64,000 nt of DNA from Cyclina sinensis (GCA_012932295.1 JAAONU010000018.1:4706206-4770205); one strand, 5' to 3'. Numbered from the stretch's first letter, positions 1-11,166 are shown. Notes: generated by a model not told the origin, from the letters alone. A program made the numbers and translations.

Positions 1-680
1 TAAACCAGTATGTGCGGCAAAGTGGAGAGAAACTGAAAGTTATCTGGTTGACATTTCGCTGTGTTTTTGTTTTGTAATGTATTTGGTTCACAATGCTTGT
101 TCTGTTTTTCTATGACTTCTGACTATAACTGTTCTGCTAAAGTCCAGATGAAATGCAAATTCATTTTTTACTAAAGAACGGAATCATACACGAAGATTAT
201 TTTTCTAGAATATTCATTTCACAGTATTTTTGTAATTTTATAGGTATTCTCTGCTGCACATACTTATGATAGAGAGATTGTACAACAGACATGTTTGCTG
301 CACATACTAATGATAGAGAGATTGTACAACAGACATGCTTGCTGCACATACTAATGATAGAGAGATTGTACAACAGACATGCTTGCTGTATATACTAATG
401 ATAGAGAGATTGCCCAACAGACATGCTTGCTGTACATACTTATGCTAGAGAGATTGCCCAACAGACATGCTTGCTGTACATTTACATGTACAGGTACAAT
501 GCATATTTGTTAGTTTAATCATTTCTATTAAAGAGTGATAGTCTTCCTGCTCAAATAGTTTGGATATATATATATATATTGAACGAACTTAACGATAGCA
601 ACAAAACATATATTCAATCATCGGAGATAGTGTGAAGTTACAAGCGTTATATGTCACACACAAGCACAGACCTTTTGTTT
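1..680 (+). repeat. Copy A of the mucolipin exon-2 segment (5' part)
   Basis: Positions 1-680 match 38789-39300 (copy C) almost base for base and are more distantly similar to 14860-15300 (copy B), which surrounds exon 2 of the mucolipin gene. The match to copy C stops at about 680, where a LINE begins, and resumes at 9640. The segment is therefore the left half of a duplicated gene block split by insertions. It probably continues upstream of the window. No open exon survives in it. Confidence 0.85.
250..472 (+). repeat. 44-bp tandem repeat, 5 copies, over the exon-2 relic
   Basis: A 44-bp unit (TTGCTGCACATACTAATGAT and 24 further bases) is repeated about five times with a few differences. 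Copy C has only one unit at the same place (39045-39092). In copy B the equivalent sequence is exon 2, which carries its own 30-bp duplication. 44 is not a multiple of three, so the expansion destroys any reading frame. This is a minisatellite seeded from a former exon. Confidence 0.9.
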
Positions 681-681
681 A

Positions 682-1169
682 CTTAGAGTGTCTGGAATAC
701 TTGAATCAATAGATGAGGTAACAGATGAGATCGTCTTATCTATGTGTAATGCTGTTGAAGCTGATATCTCTCTTTGTGAAATTGACAGATCACATAGAGT
801 TGGCAGACCAAAAAGAGCTAAATCAAAACCAGGTTTATCAAAGTCTATCGATGTAAATGATAAACCTAGGGATATTAATATTAAATTTACTTCGTACCGC
901 TTCCGCCAAAACCTTTTCTCAGGCGGTCTTCACTGAAAAATCATGGATATAAAAACATTTATGTTAAAGAAGACCTCACGCGGAAACGAAGTAATCTCCT
1001 ATTCAAGGCACGCGAACTCGTGAAATCTAAACATCTTATTGGCGCTTGGTCTTCCGATGGTAAGATTTTTGTGAAAGACAATAAATCCAAACTCCATCGT
1101 ATTTTAAATGTTGATGACCTTGACATGTTCCTTCTGGATGAGCCACGTACGGAAACAACACCAGAATAG
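682..1169 (+). pseudogene. LINE 1 ORF1-like protein, frameshifted and N-truncated
   Basis: The first frame (to 936) contains the motif D-R-S-H-R-V-G-R-P typical of ORF1 proteins of mollusc LINEs. A second frame (about 920-1169) continues with a K-E-D-L-T-R-K-R-S-N-L-L-F-K-A-R block and A-W-S-S-D-G-K-I-F-V-K-D, which in this family follows directly. The frame changes near 930. The N-terminus is missing because the element is truncated at about 681. The expected role is single-stranded nucleic acid binding in the retrotransposition particle; that is family knowledge, not seen here. Confidence 0.65.
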
Positions 1170-1565
1170 GATATGCTTTAGTAATGTTAAAACTGTACAC
1201 TAGAAACATATATCTGCTTGGTATTTGTCTTTACTAGTGATCTTTGTTTAATGTATCCACGACACTCTAGTTCTTCTCAACATGAAATATGTTGTTAAAT
1301 ATTTATTTCTACCACTACGTAATTACATGTAATATGTCTTTATCTTCACTGCAGAACCCATCTTAGTATCGGTAAGATGCTGCACATGTTTCTTTTTTCC
1401 TGTTATTTTTAATATACCTTTCATTTTTTTTTCATGTCTTGTCAAACTTGAAACTTTTACTCTGTCTTTGTGAAAATAATCTTGTTTATACACAGCACTC
1501 TATTTCAATAATCAATTTGTTTATCCTACCACATAGGTAATGAAATTGTAAGATATAGAGCGGCT

Positions 1566-2500
1566 GTGGGATTATTTTATGTTAAGACACATGCATGTCG
1601 CACGAATGTAAAAGTTTGCTATAATTTTGAAATTATTATTTTTTTCATTGTATTTAATTTTTTTATATGTTTTCTACATAGTTTAAAATACTCAATGCTC
1701 ACTACCTTATACAGATTTAGTAACTTAGAATACTTTGTATTGTTATGTTTGCTTATGATATTAGCTGGGGATATTGAAATGAACCCAGGTCCTTTACGTA
1801 ATATCTGTTGTATGGATTATCTATCTTTTTTCATCTAAATGTTAGATCGATTCGTCGTAAAATTGATTATATAAAGAACCATTTTTTAAAATTTTGATAT
1901 AATTTGTTTTACGGAAACTCACCTTACAAATAATTTTGATAATGATGAACTAATTCTAGAAGGTTTTGAAAACTCATTTTTTCGTAAAGATTTTACTGCG
2001 TATTCTAGCGGCTTATTGGTGTACGTTTCAAATAATCTTGTCTCCCGTAGATTAGCTGAACTTGAAAGTAATGCTATTCACTCTATTTGGGTAGAAATTA
2101 ATACAGGAAGGATGAAGTTTCTTTTAGGTTGTATTTATAGACCACCTTATACCACGATTTCGTTTTTGGATGATTTTGATCGTATGATCAAACAAGCGTT
2201 TGATTATAATCCTAGCATAGTAATCTTAGGTGACATCAATGAAAATCAGTTACTAAATCGAACATATTTAAAACAGTGTTTACTTTTGTTCAATATGGTA
2301 AATGTTATAAATAAGCCTACATGAATTACTGATACTTCATCAACATTAATTGATCTTATAATTGTTTCTGACTCAATCACAACTATACATAATGAAACCA
2401 TTGCAGTCCCGTCTAGTATAAGTGATCACTTTGCTACTAGCGTAATATTGAAAATACCATTTTCGAATATAAAAGTATCAAAAAAGCATGTCTAGCTGTA
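1566..2500 (+). pseudogene. LINE 1 ORF2 N-terminal part: leader, 2A-like motif and APE endonuclease
   Basis: A 76-residue leader, rich in hydrophobic residues, ends in the 2A-like motif. After a stop at 1836-1838 and a change of frame, an AP-endonuclease domain follows: H-L-N-V-R-S near 1850, an F-T-E-T-H-L metal-binding motif near 1910, Y-R-P-P near 2140, G-D-I-N near 2230 and S-D-H-F near 2427. The open stretch 2016-2324 is the middle of this domain. A stop at 2323 and another frame change interrupt it. The enzyme would nick target DNA to prime reverse transcription; this copy is broken. Confidence 0.75.
1767..1793 (+). other. 2A-like ribosome-skipping motif (GDIEMNPGP) in LINE 1
   Basis: The frame that opens at 1566 reads G-D-I-E-M-N-P-G-P here, which fits the 2A consensus D-[VI]-E-x-N-P-G-P exactly. 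It is preceded by a leucine-rich hydrophobic stretch (LLCLLMILA), as is usual for active 2A sequences. 2A-like sequences at the N-terminus of ORF2 are documented for APE-type non-LTR retrotransposons of several invertebrates. Skipping would release the leader from the endonuclease-RT protein. Activity in this decayed copy is not shown. Confidence 0.85.
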
Positions 2501-2519
2501 TAATCGTGGTGACTTTTGT

Positions 2520-3838
2520 AAATTAAACAATCTTATTGAACATAAAGATTGGCATTTCATTGACGCATCTACTATTGATGTAGCGGCCTTCTCAAACAGA
2601 CTTTTTGAACTGATGAAACAATGTATTCCTTACAAAGAAATTACAATCCGACCATATGATAAACCATGGTATGATTCAGTCATCAGATCATTTTCACTTA
2701 AACGCGATCGTCAGCGTTCTATTGCAATCAAGTCAAATTCTCCACATCATTGGAGTAAATATAAGGCTCTGCGAAATCGTGTAAACAACATGAAAAAATA
2801 CGCTAAAGAAAAATTCTACGGTAACTTGGAAGAATATATGCATGATACATGCAATAACAACTCGAAACAATACTGGAAATTACTTAAAAGGCTTATGAAA
2901 TCGAATTCTTTTTCAGAAGTAATACCGCCATTAAAATCATTAAATCAAGACGGTGAAGAAACAATTTATATTACTGACTCTGAGAAAGCTAACTGCTTAA
3001 ATGAATACTTTGCTTCTATATCTAAAATAGATGATTCGTCTGTTGACCTTCCATGTTTCCAGTCGTTAACAGACAAAGTGCTAGACAAAATTATTATAAA
3101 TGAATATGAGACCAGCGATATTATACGTAATCTAGTTACTAAGAAAGTGGTAGGTGAAGATTTGATAAGCCATATACTTCTTAAACGTACATGTCATACT
3201 ATATCAAAACCGATTACTATGCTTTTTAATCGATCATTACACGACTGTTCCTTCCCGAAATGTTGGAAATCAGCCATCGTTATGCCTCTGTTTAAAAAAG
3301 GTGATGCTAGTGTTTGTTCAAACTATCGTCCTATATCATTGGTTAGTTGTGTCAGAAAGTAATGGAAAGACTAGTGTATAAACATTTATATAATCACTTG
3401 ATTTCTAATAACCTTATATATTCCAAGCAGTCAGGCTTTTTGAGGGGACATTTTACAGTATACCAATAAATTGACATATATAATCAAATAGCAAGAGCAA
3501 TATATACTAAACAGTTCACATGTATCGTATTTTGTGATATATCAAAGGCATTTGATCGTGTCTGGCATAAGGGGACTTTTATTCAAATTAATACAAAACG
3601 GTATTCACGGACAACTCTTAGACTGGATTAAAAGTTATTTAGACAATAAAACCCAAAAAGTAGTAGTTGGTTCATCTATTTCAGCTGTTGACCTCTAGAA
3701 TAATTTACCACTTGAAATCTGTAAATTAGACACATTATCAAAATTTAAAAGGGCATTACGAAAGTTTTACTCAACACTTCTTCTGTCCAAAAGTATTTAT
3801 TCATTGGTGATAGAAAAACAGCTGTGGTCTATGCTAGG
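2520..3838 (+). pseudogene. LINE 1 reverse transcriptase N-terminal part joined by deletion to the C-terminal region
   Basis: An open stretch (2613-3362) leads into the RT fingers, with F-K-K-G-D near 3290 and N-Y-R-P-I-S-L-V near 3325. A frameshift follows, then S-K-Q-S-G-F near 3425 and the motif-A segment F-C-D-I-S-K-A-F-D-R-V-W near 3530-3565. Around 3695 the sequence passes abruptly to N-N-L-P-L-E-I, a block that belongs close to the C-terminus in this LINE group. Roughly the whole palm and thumb, including the FADD catalytic box, is missing. This looks like an internal deletion, so the enzyme cannot work. Confidence 0.7.
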
Positions 3839-3842
3839 TTAA

Positions 3843-5939
3843 AGGTCATGTGACACGACTTTGGCAACTTTGTCTATTCAAAATAATCATTATGTACTGA
3901 TTAAAATGGTTTAACTGCCAAATTACGAAAATATCGCTTTTGATAAGAAAAAACGTGTTTTTGATGATCGGCTGTTTCCGTTTCGACATCGGTAGTTTCC
4001 GCCGCAATTGTTGGCTGTGACGTAGATTTATCCCTACTGTACCAGGCAGTAGTGCAGAATTACACTGCTCATAACACATCCATTTTTAAATGAAAAAATA
4101 ACACTAAACCACATGCGCAAGAAACACGATAAAGGCACACATATAAAAATAACATTTTATGAATTGTAAATTAAATAAAATAATTTGATTTCTTCTCGAT
4201 TTTCATAAGTAAATTCAAACTTTGTACCGAGAGATTAATAAATATTCCAATTTCTTCCATGTTGTGGTTCTATATAAAACTATCTCCTCCACGTTTTTAC
4301 ATGCTGCGTAACACTTCCTCGCTAGATGTTTACGTCATAAACAATTCTTTTTCATTGAAGTGTAGTAAAATTGAAGTGAATTTAGGTGATCTAATGTGTT
4401 AACAATTGTTTCACTGGAATAGAAATTCACACTACAGTTTTTTAGACTCATTTTTCATGTACATCTATTGCGATACAAGTTCTTACAACTTAGATTCATC
4501 ACGCTCGATGACTGCTTCCTTGGTTCCATACCAGTATTCGCGCAGCGTGGAGGAATGTGAAGATCGTGAGTGAATCTCGCTTCTGACGGGATTCGAACCC
4601 GCGACCTCCGGATCCGGAGTCCTGCGCTCTACCCCTGGACCACGGTGCCTACTTTTTCACACTACAGTGTATCTTCATGTTGGGATATTGTTTGAAAAAA
4701 AAAATAATATGGCATGTCCATCAAGTAGAAATTTGTGTCTGCTTATAAATTAATATCCAATGAAATGTCAAAGATCCATAAATCACGCCTTATACTGTGG
4801 GATTTATGCAAATTAACCTGCCCCAATGGGACCCTTGTATATTCTGAATAGCTGTCAAAACAAAGCAATTAACTTTTTTATGACCCAATCAATGATAAAG
4901 TTGAGACAAATAGCAAAATTTTATGGCAAGTGATCTAACAAATTGATTATATTACTTTTGATCAGTCACACTTGTGAAAACATTATGTAATAGCTTGTTC
5001 CAATTAACATGTCTGAATGATTTTTAGTTAAGAAGCTTCCATGCAGATACATATTTTAATAAGATAATTAAATGTAATGGATCTATTTATGATGAAAAAA
5101 AATCATTCGACTTCTAAATGTGAACAAATTATTTAAAAAACAAAAGACAATGTGTTTGTGTTATGATTTTAAGTTTTTAGGGTTTCTTCATATTATTTAG
5201 TCGATGATCATTATTGTTTTGTTTTAAAAAAATGTAGAATGAATAAGCCCCCAAAAAAAATATGCATTTACAATGAAAAAAAATCATAGATCTAGTCAAA
5301 GATTACTTACACGTACTTCAGGCTAAATATACCACAGACAAGTAAGCGACACATCACTGTAAGGAGAATGTTTTTATGGAAAAAATCTCTCTATTGGAGT
5401 TAGTTAATCAACTCTTCCAAAAAACTGCATCGGATAAAAAAAAGCATACTCAAAATCTTTTTGGATCAGTTACTTGAAAAATATCTCTTAGTCTAGATAT
5501 TTTCACTGATGTATCTTTAAATTCTATAACCCTGATTAAACTAGCCTCTATAATAATATTGCTGCTTCGTAATTCCATCAAAATTTCAAATTATTTATTT
5601 AATAAATCTTCAATGTATATTCATGATGTTAGCTTAACTTGTTCAATTTTGTTTTTTTTACTATATTCAGTCTACATTTTCACTTTCCATCATAATTTTA
5701 TAGTTTTTGTTAATAATCCAGGCAGCTGTGAAAAGTGGCAAGAGATAAATGTGCGTCACTTCCGGTTTCGCTCGTGAGAGGTGCGCGCGACCAAGTGCGT
5801 AAAATATGGATTTTAATTTGCTATAAAAACATCTTTAAGATGAACATTACCTGCGGAAATTTGTAAAACAGTCATAGTTAGATATATATTTTTCGCTCAT
5901 ATGAAAATTTCGAGGTCAAAAATTCGTGTCACATGACCT
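3843..5939. mobile_element. TTAA-flanked DNA element, 2097 bp, inserted in LINE 1
   Basis: TTAA stands at 3839-3842 and at 5940-5943. Inside it, the ends are perfect 16-bp inverted repeats (AGGTCATGTGACACGA on the left, its reverse complement on the right). If the element and one TTAA are left out, the LINE 1 C-terminal frame runs through without a break, which proves the boundaries and a TTAA target duplication. TTAA duplication is typical of piggyBac and Kolobok families. I see no transposase; the interior is AT-rich and holds a minus-strand tRNA-like sequence near 4578-4652. It is non-autonomous. Confidence 0.9.
4578..4652 (-). repeat. tRNA-Arg(CCG)-like sequence, probable SINE head or pseudo-tRNA
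   Basis: On the minus strand there is an A box (GTGGTCCAGGGGTAGAGC), an anticodon arm with loop CTCCGGA (anticodon CCG) and a B box/T-arm GGGTTCGAATCCC. The T stem pairs. The acceptor ends (GGCACCG and CAGAAGC) do not pair, so this is not a working tRNA. It lies inside the TTAA element. I infer a tRNA-derived SINE or a decayed tRNA copy. Confidence 0.65.
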
Positions 5940-5943
5940 TTAA

Positions 5944-6224
5944 GAAATCAATGTAGCAACCTAAACTCACATTTATTTTATAATCAGTTGTAAAATAGGG
6001 AAAATTGCTCATGTGGTTATCGCAATGAAAATGTAGAACATTACTTCTTTAATTGTCCCTTTTATGCTCAACAACGAATAAAACTTTTTCATAGTCTACG
6101 CGCCTTTCAACCTCTTAATTGCAAAATGCTTCTTTATGGTCATTCAAGATATTCGTTCAATGACAACTGTTCGATTGTTATTGCTGTACATAATTACATC
6201 AGAGCGACAAAACGTTTCAATTAA
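5944..6224 (+). pseudogene. LINE 1 C-terminal zinc-binding segment
   Basis: This is the right half of the LINE 1 ORF2 C-terminus, separated from 3838 by the TTAA element. It reads L-R-N-Q-C-S-N-L-N-S, then after one stop C-G-Y-R-N-E-N-V-E-H-Y-F-F-N-C-P-F-Y near 6020-6065, the Cys/His pattern usual at the end of such proteins. The frame ends at a TAA near 6222. A short 3' UTR-like AT-rich stretch follows to about 6556. Confidence 0.75.
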
Positions 6225-6556
6225 TTACCACAAAGATATTTTTATCTAAACATATCCTAGTATTTTTACCTTTCAAGACAAGACTTTTTCTTTTCTTTTT
6301 TCATTCATTTATTAAAATGTGTTTTTCGTTTTCATTTACATTTCTTTTCAGTATGTTTTCCAATCTAAGTATCTTAAATGTATGAATATGCATTTTTTTT
6401 TTTATTTTAAACTTTCTAATTATTTCCATATATATGTATAGCTGTAAGTAACCATAACCATCAGACTTGTGTAACTTTTAATTCATTTGGGGAAGATCGT
6501 TAACTAAGTTGTTAGAACTTGTGATCTAACTTTTTTTCCATTTTAACTAGTTGATG

Positions 6557-6602
6557 TGTTAACACAATAAGAATTGTTTCTTTTTGATACGTTTTTATTG
6601 AT
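6557..6602 (+). repeat. Left target-site duplication of LINE 2 (46 bp)
   Basis: The 46 bases here are identical to 9639-9684. The same sequence occurs once, uninterrupted, in copy C at about 39350-39394 (45 bp, one mismatch). The repeat flanks LINE 2 exactly, so it is its target-site duplication. Confidence 0.9.
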
Positions 6603-6925
6603 TTATTAACGTTATGTAAGCAAAATAACCTATCTATAGCCAACGGACGGCTTGAAGAGGGGCGCTCAACTTTTCACTAATTTTCGAGAAACAAACCTTG
6701 TTTTAGTACTGTTGATTACTTAATAACATGTTATAAAAATTTTAATACCATTTTTAATATGTGTATTCTAGATCCTACTGAATTTTCAGATCATTCGCCC
6801 ATGACGTTTTCTATGTTTTATTCGCATTGTTATTTACGACAATCGGAAAAAACTTTTGTCGACAAGATTTTCTGGAATTCTTCTGATTTTGCTTTATTCA
6901 ATGATTTATTAGAGTCAAAAAACAC

Positions 6926-8803
6926 GTGTTCGATGACCTGACAAGCGGCTTAGTTACAGGTGAAATAGATACAAATGTTTGCATTGAATCGTTTTCACAA
7001 ACAATTCACGATATTTCTTTCAAATGTTTTGGTAAAACATGTCCGTTAACGCCAAATAAGAAATTCAAAAAAGCACCATGGTTCAATGACGACTGTCGTA
7101 CAGCTAAAAAACGTTTTTATGAGTGTAAGCGAAATTTATCTATAGACCCGAGTGACATTAATAAAATTTCTTTCTTAAACAATAGGAATTACTTTTCAAA
7201 AATTAAACGCACAGCTAAGTATATATTTTATAAAAAAGAAAAATGCAAACTTTCTCAGTTGTGTAAACATTCTCCGAAACATTTCTGGAAATATGTGAAA
7301 AAGTTTAAATCAGTTAAGAATAATTATTGTAATAATGTCTCCGCAGATGATTTTGTGAAACATTTTTCAGATCTCTCAACAAAAAATAATTTTCAGTTTA
7401 ATGATACTGACGAAAGTTTTCCACGTTTAGAAGCATTGCATATAGAAGAACTTGACGCAGAATTTACGATAGATGAAATCCAAAAAACGATCAAATGTCT
7501 GAAGAGGAATAAAAGTTGTGACTTAGACAATAACGTGGCAGATTTTTTCATTGATGGAAATGATTTTATTGCTCCTTATCTTTGTATACTATATAATAAG
7601 ATATATTCAGATGGCGTTTTTTCGGCTGAATGGAGTAAAGGTTATATTGTCCCTATACACAAAAAAGGCTCTTTAGATAATCCATCTAACTATAGAGGAA
7701 TTACTATTATTAATATAATGGCGAAAATATTCTCCCTTTTATTAAGAAATAGAATTAACAAATGGTGCGAATCTGAAAATGTTTTTTGTGACAATCAATT
7801 TGGTTTTCGCGATAATCGTTGTACTGCAGACGCTATTTACATTCTACATTCTATTGTTCAGAAAACCTTGTCTCTTAACTCGAAGCTTTGGTGTATATTT
7901 ATCGACTATGAAAAGGCCTTCGACACGGTTAATCATGATGCATTATGGGTTAGACTAGTAGAATCTGGCGTCAGTTGCAAAATCATTAAAATGCTTAAGT
8001 CTATTTATGCCAATGTAAAATCTTGCATTAAGGTTTCTGCTAACATGTCAATGTCTGAATTTTTCGATGTTACTATTGGAGTAAAACAGGGAGAGCCATT
8101 ATCGCCTCTTTTATTTATTCTCTTTATAAATGATATAGTGAACGCTATAGATATTAACAGTTTGACTGAAAAGGATCTCAACATTTTATCAATGTTTATT
8201 ATTTTGTTTGCTGATGATATTGTTTTATTTACAACTGATCCAGTAAGCCTTCAGAGTCAAATAAACAATCTGTATCAATATTCTGTTAAATGGGGACTAA
8301 AAATTAATATTGATAAAACTAAGTTATGTGTTTTTGAAAAACGTAAAAGTCCAAATCTAGCGAACATCTTTATAAACGATCAAAAAATTGAACGTGTGGA
8401 CTCTTTCACATATTTAGGCATTAAGTTTACTTACACAGGTAATATGAAAAATGCAATCAAAGCACTGTCGGATCAAGCTCTACGTGCATATCATAATCTT
8501 ATTTCTATTTTTGACAAAGTTAAATTTGATATCAAAACAAAGTTACATATGTTTGACACCCTGGTAGCTCCAATTCTTCTGTACGGATCTGAGGTTTTGG
8601 GCGCTTATGACTTCACAGAAATAGACAAGGTACATATTAAATTTCTTAAGTATATACTAGGTGTGCGTAAACAAACGCCGAACAATGCTATATATGGTGA
8701 GCTTGGGAGATACCCTTTGTCTGTTCTAAGTAAAGAAAGAGCTTTAAAATTTTTGTTAAAAATCAGAAAAAAATACATTGTCTCCTATGTTTTCCTTGTT
8801 TAA
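6926..8803 (+). pseudogene. LINE 2 reverse transcriptase (frameshift at the 3' end)
   Basis: The 625-residue open frame holds the RT domains in order: I-H-K-K-G (fingers) near 7655, N-Y-R-G-I-T near 7690, N-Q-F-G-F-R near 7795, motif A F-I-D-Y-E-K-A-F-D-T-V near 7900, motif B G-V-K-Q-G-E-P-L-S-P near 8080, the catalytic F-A-D-D near 8208, W-G-L-K-I-N near 8292 and Y-L-G-I-K near 8412. The frame leaves the family pattern at an A-run near 8770 (one extra base) and the protein continues from about 8778 in the next frame. The catalytic aspartates are intact. The endonuclease is largely absent because of 5' truncation. Confidence 0.85.
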
Positions 8804-9380
8804 TGAAGTAAATGAGCTTAACATTGTTAATTCATGGACTTACCATATGAAAGCCACCATTGATAGATTAGGTTTTTCGTACATTTTAACTGATTTTGAT
8901 CCAACTTTTAATTATTTACCGTTAATAAAAATTCGCCTGTACGACCAATATATTCAAAAATGGAATGGTTCTCTTTCTATTTCGACTAAACTACAGTATT
9001 ATAGTAAATATAAATCAGTTTTTCAGTTTGAACATTATTTTAATGTGATAAAGGATGACAAATTACGCCAATGTTTAACATGTTTTAGACTTTGTTCACA
9101 TTCCTTAGACATAGAAACAGGAAGATATTTTGGTATTGATAGGGAAAATCGTTTATGTAGATTGAGTAATCAACATGTTATTGAATCTGAATACCATTTC
9201 TTATTGTGCTGAAACTACTACTCTGATATTAGGAAAAAATACTTGGGAACTACTGCATGGCCCTCTTTAGCAAAATTTGTCTCGATTATGTCCAGTAACA
9301 ATAAAAGTAAATTATTGAAACTAGCTAAATATCTAAAAGATGCTTTTTCTCGTCGCAACAATACTCTGGATAATAACTAA
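8775..9380 (+). pseudogene. LINE 2 C-terminal region, one in-frame stop
   Basis: The frame that follows the A-run runs from about 8778 to a TGA at 9210-9212 and, past that stop, on to TAA at 9378-9380. The last residues before the stop (C-R-L-S-N-Q-H-V-I-E-S-E-Y-H-F-L-L-C) form the Cys/His pattern of LINE C-termini. The sequence after the stop (N-Y-Y-S-D-I-R-K-K-Y) keeps the family pattern, so the TGA is a point lesion. No separate gene is present. Confidence 0.75.
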
Positions 9381-9638
9381 AACTGTTTCAGTATTTTCTT
9401 TCTTTGCTTCAGTGTCTTTTTTCGTATTGTGTTGGTTTTTTTGTTTGTTTTGTTTTTTGCTTGTCTTTTTGTTTGTCTGTCTGCTTGTTTTGTATATTTT
9501 ACTTGCTTAATTGTCTTGCTTTGTCAATGTATTTGAATTACTTATTCCTTGTCATTTTCACGATGTTTTGTGTTTATAAAATATATGTAAATGTTTTTGC
9601 CATAGGCAATTTGTATTGCCGATTTGCTCAATAAAACT

Positions 9639-9684
9639 TGTTAACACAATAAGAATTGTTTCTTTTTGATACGTTTTTATTGAT
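9639..9684 (+). repeat. Right target-site duplication of LINE 2 (46 bp)
   Basis: Identical to 6557-6602. From here on copy A again runs parallel to copy C. Confidence 0.9.
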
Positions 9685-9940
9685 CTAATACAATCTTAAC
9701 AAAAAGTTTTTTTATTTATTAATTATTGTATTTTATTTGCCTTATTTTTTTTGTAAAAGAGAGGTGAGTATTTTTTGCCAGTTCTTACGAACCTAAAGGT
9801 ACGTAACAGAAAGATGCAATGCATCTTAAAATTCAAAATCCAGAGTGGGGTTCGAACTCCGCATCGAAGGCAAATACTCTAACCACTGAGCCAAAGAATC
9901 GATTCTCTGACGTAGTTGTCAGAAGTTGTATTTATACAAT
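9640..9940 (-). mobile_element. tRNA-derived SINE (copy in block A)
   Basis: On the minus strand: a leader with TTGTATAAATACAACTTCTG (near 9945-9925), an A box TTGGCTCAGTGGTTAGAG, an anticodon-like loop CTTCGAT on a paired stem, and a B box GAGTTCGAACCCC. A body with TTCTGTTACGTAC and GTTCGTAAGAAC follows, then an AT-rich tail ending near 9640. The same arrangement is found at 39355-39650 (as part of the duplicated block) and independently at 46515-46780. It is not a working tRNA, because the anticodon-to-T-arm spacing and acceptor are degenerate. The 3' limit is inferred. Confidence 0.7.
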
Positions 9941-11166
9941 GATAGGAAGGTATGCACAATACCGTTATACAGTGAAAATATATATTCAGAAGGTAAAATA
10001 TTTCTTTGCGGAAGTAGGCGTTAAATCAGGTTTTTACAGGCGTCATCTGTTTCATCGTCGGAAGTCCACCATTTTTTTTCTGTACTGCACGAATGGAAAC
10101 GGAATAAACGACCTCTGGTTTTGAACAAGATATCATTTAAACTTTGCAGTCATATAACATTTCTGTCCAACTGAAAGCTTAACGGGATTTTTTAATTAAC
10201 GACCGAAAACGAAATGTATTATTTGTACTATATTCTATTGAGAAATAATTTCATTGTTTTTATCAAGCTTATAGCACTTCTTCAACCATCAGTGGCATCT
10301 TATCGATATTCAAAAATAACCCATTTAATCAATTAATGTAACAACTTAACCTTGGAACCAATTATACCCTAGCTATATAGAATAACTTTAAAGTATTTAT
10401 CGAAACGGAATCTAATACTCTGTTCGTCATTGACTTGTTTCACAGAAAAAGGAAAAGGAAGATGCCTTCTTTTTTGCTGAGGCATTTCTTGTTTAACGGA
10501 GAACAGATGCGTTCTGAATTAGTGTACCACATTCAATTTGGTTCTTGATTCATCTAGACAAAATGATATCACTAACTATGCTGGTGAGTAGCTTATGTTG
10601 AATATACAACAAAAGTTTGAACCAAGATAAAACATTTTCTACAGCAACTTTGTTGCTTTGTACTTATTTTTCAGTTGTACGACAAAGCTCTAAGATATGC
10701 GTTATCAATAGGTGACTGATAAAATTTCGCATCAGGCCAAACTAACTAAAAATACAAAGACATTTCGGTGTCATAACGGAAGCAGTTAATACCTGACTTC
10801 ATTGTGGGTGTCCTAAGACTTGTTTTATGTTGTGTTATCGTTGTTTCTTAAGGAAACATTGTTTCTTTTTATCCGATACACGCAGTTTTTATTCATTGAA
10901 TAATATCTTTTAAAATATCAGAATACAGTATATCGTAACTGTATTGATATTTGCTAGGTTGTTAAAAGAAATTGTAAAATAACGTGATTAATTTAGAGGT
11001 ATTAGCTAAATTTTATTTCAATTCTGGATGGTACAATATTCATACCATTTGTATATTCATCACACTAATCGCACAAGAGGGAGTTGTTATAATTTTTTTT
11101 AAATTACTAACTGTAACCATGTGTAAGACTGTTATATCTATGTGTAGATTATACATGTACAATGTA

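Larger units (their letters stand above)
681..6556 (+). mobile_element. LINE 1: APE-type non-LTR retrotransposon, internally deleted and interrupted
   Basis: In order: an ORF1-like segment (about 682-1169), a hydrophobic leader ending in a 2A-like motif (1566-1793), an APE endonuclease (about 1820-2460), and the start of a reverse transcriptase (2520-3690). The sequence then jumps to the C-terminal region (3690-3838, continued at 5944-6224) with its cysteine/histidine motif. A DNA element occupies 3843-5939. The reverse transcriptase is cut just after the motif-A region (F-C-D-I-S-K-A-F-D near 3535), so the FADD box and the palm that follow are missing. Several frameshifts and stops are present (near 936, 1838, 2323, 3362). 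Copy C lacks the insertion, which fixes the left edge near 680. The right edge next to 6557 is approximate. It is inactive. Confidence 0.8.
6603..9638 (+). mobile_element. LINE 2: 5'-truncated APE-type non-LTR retrotransposon
   Basis: The element begins within the endonuclease domain (N-G-R near 6640, V-D-Y-L-I-T near 6710, F-S-D-H-S-P near 6785), continues through a nearly complete reverse transcriptase and C-terminal region, and ends at AATAAAACT (9630-9638). It is bounded by a 46-bp target duplication (6557-6602 and 9639-9684). Compared with LINE 1 it is young: few lesions and an almost open RT. It lacks the promoter, ORF1 and most of the endonuclease, so it was dead on arrival as an autonomous element. 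No 2A motif can be checked because the 5' part is missing. Confidence 0.9.

Noticed and set aside
250..490. Spaced repeats resembling a CRISPR array
   Set aside because: Units are contiguous without spacers, and the organism is a eukaryote; the same applies to the 35-bp satellite at 27316-27668.
3846..4079. 77-codon minus-strand frame at the left end of the TTAA element
   Set aside because: It overlaps the terminal repeat, has no known domain, and could not be a transposase at this length.
4578..4652. Genuine tRNA-Arg(CCG) gene
   Set aside because: The acceptor stem does not pair, and it lies within a transposon.
9404..9634. Hydrophobic 76-codon frame after LINE 2 ORF2
   Set aside because: It is the T-rich 3' UTR of the LINE; the protein composition reflects the base composition.
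9850..9900. Working tRNA gene
   Set aside because: A and B boxes are present, but the acceptor stem and spacing are degenerate, and the unit recurs with SINE body and tail.
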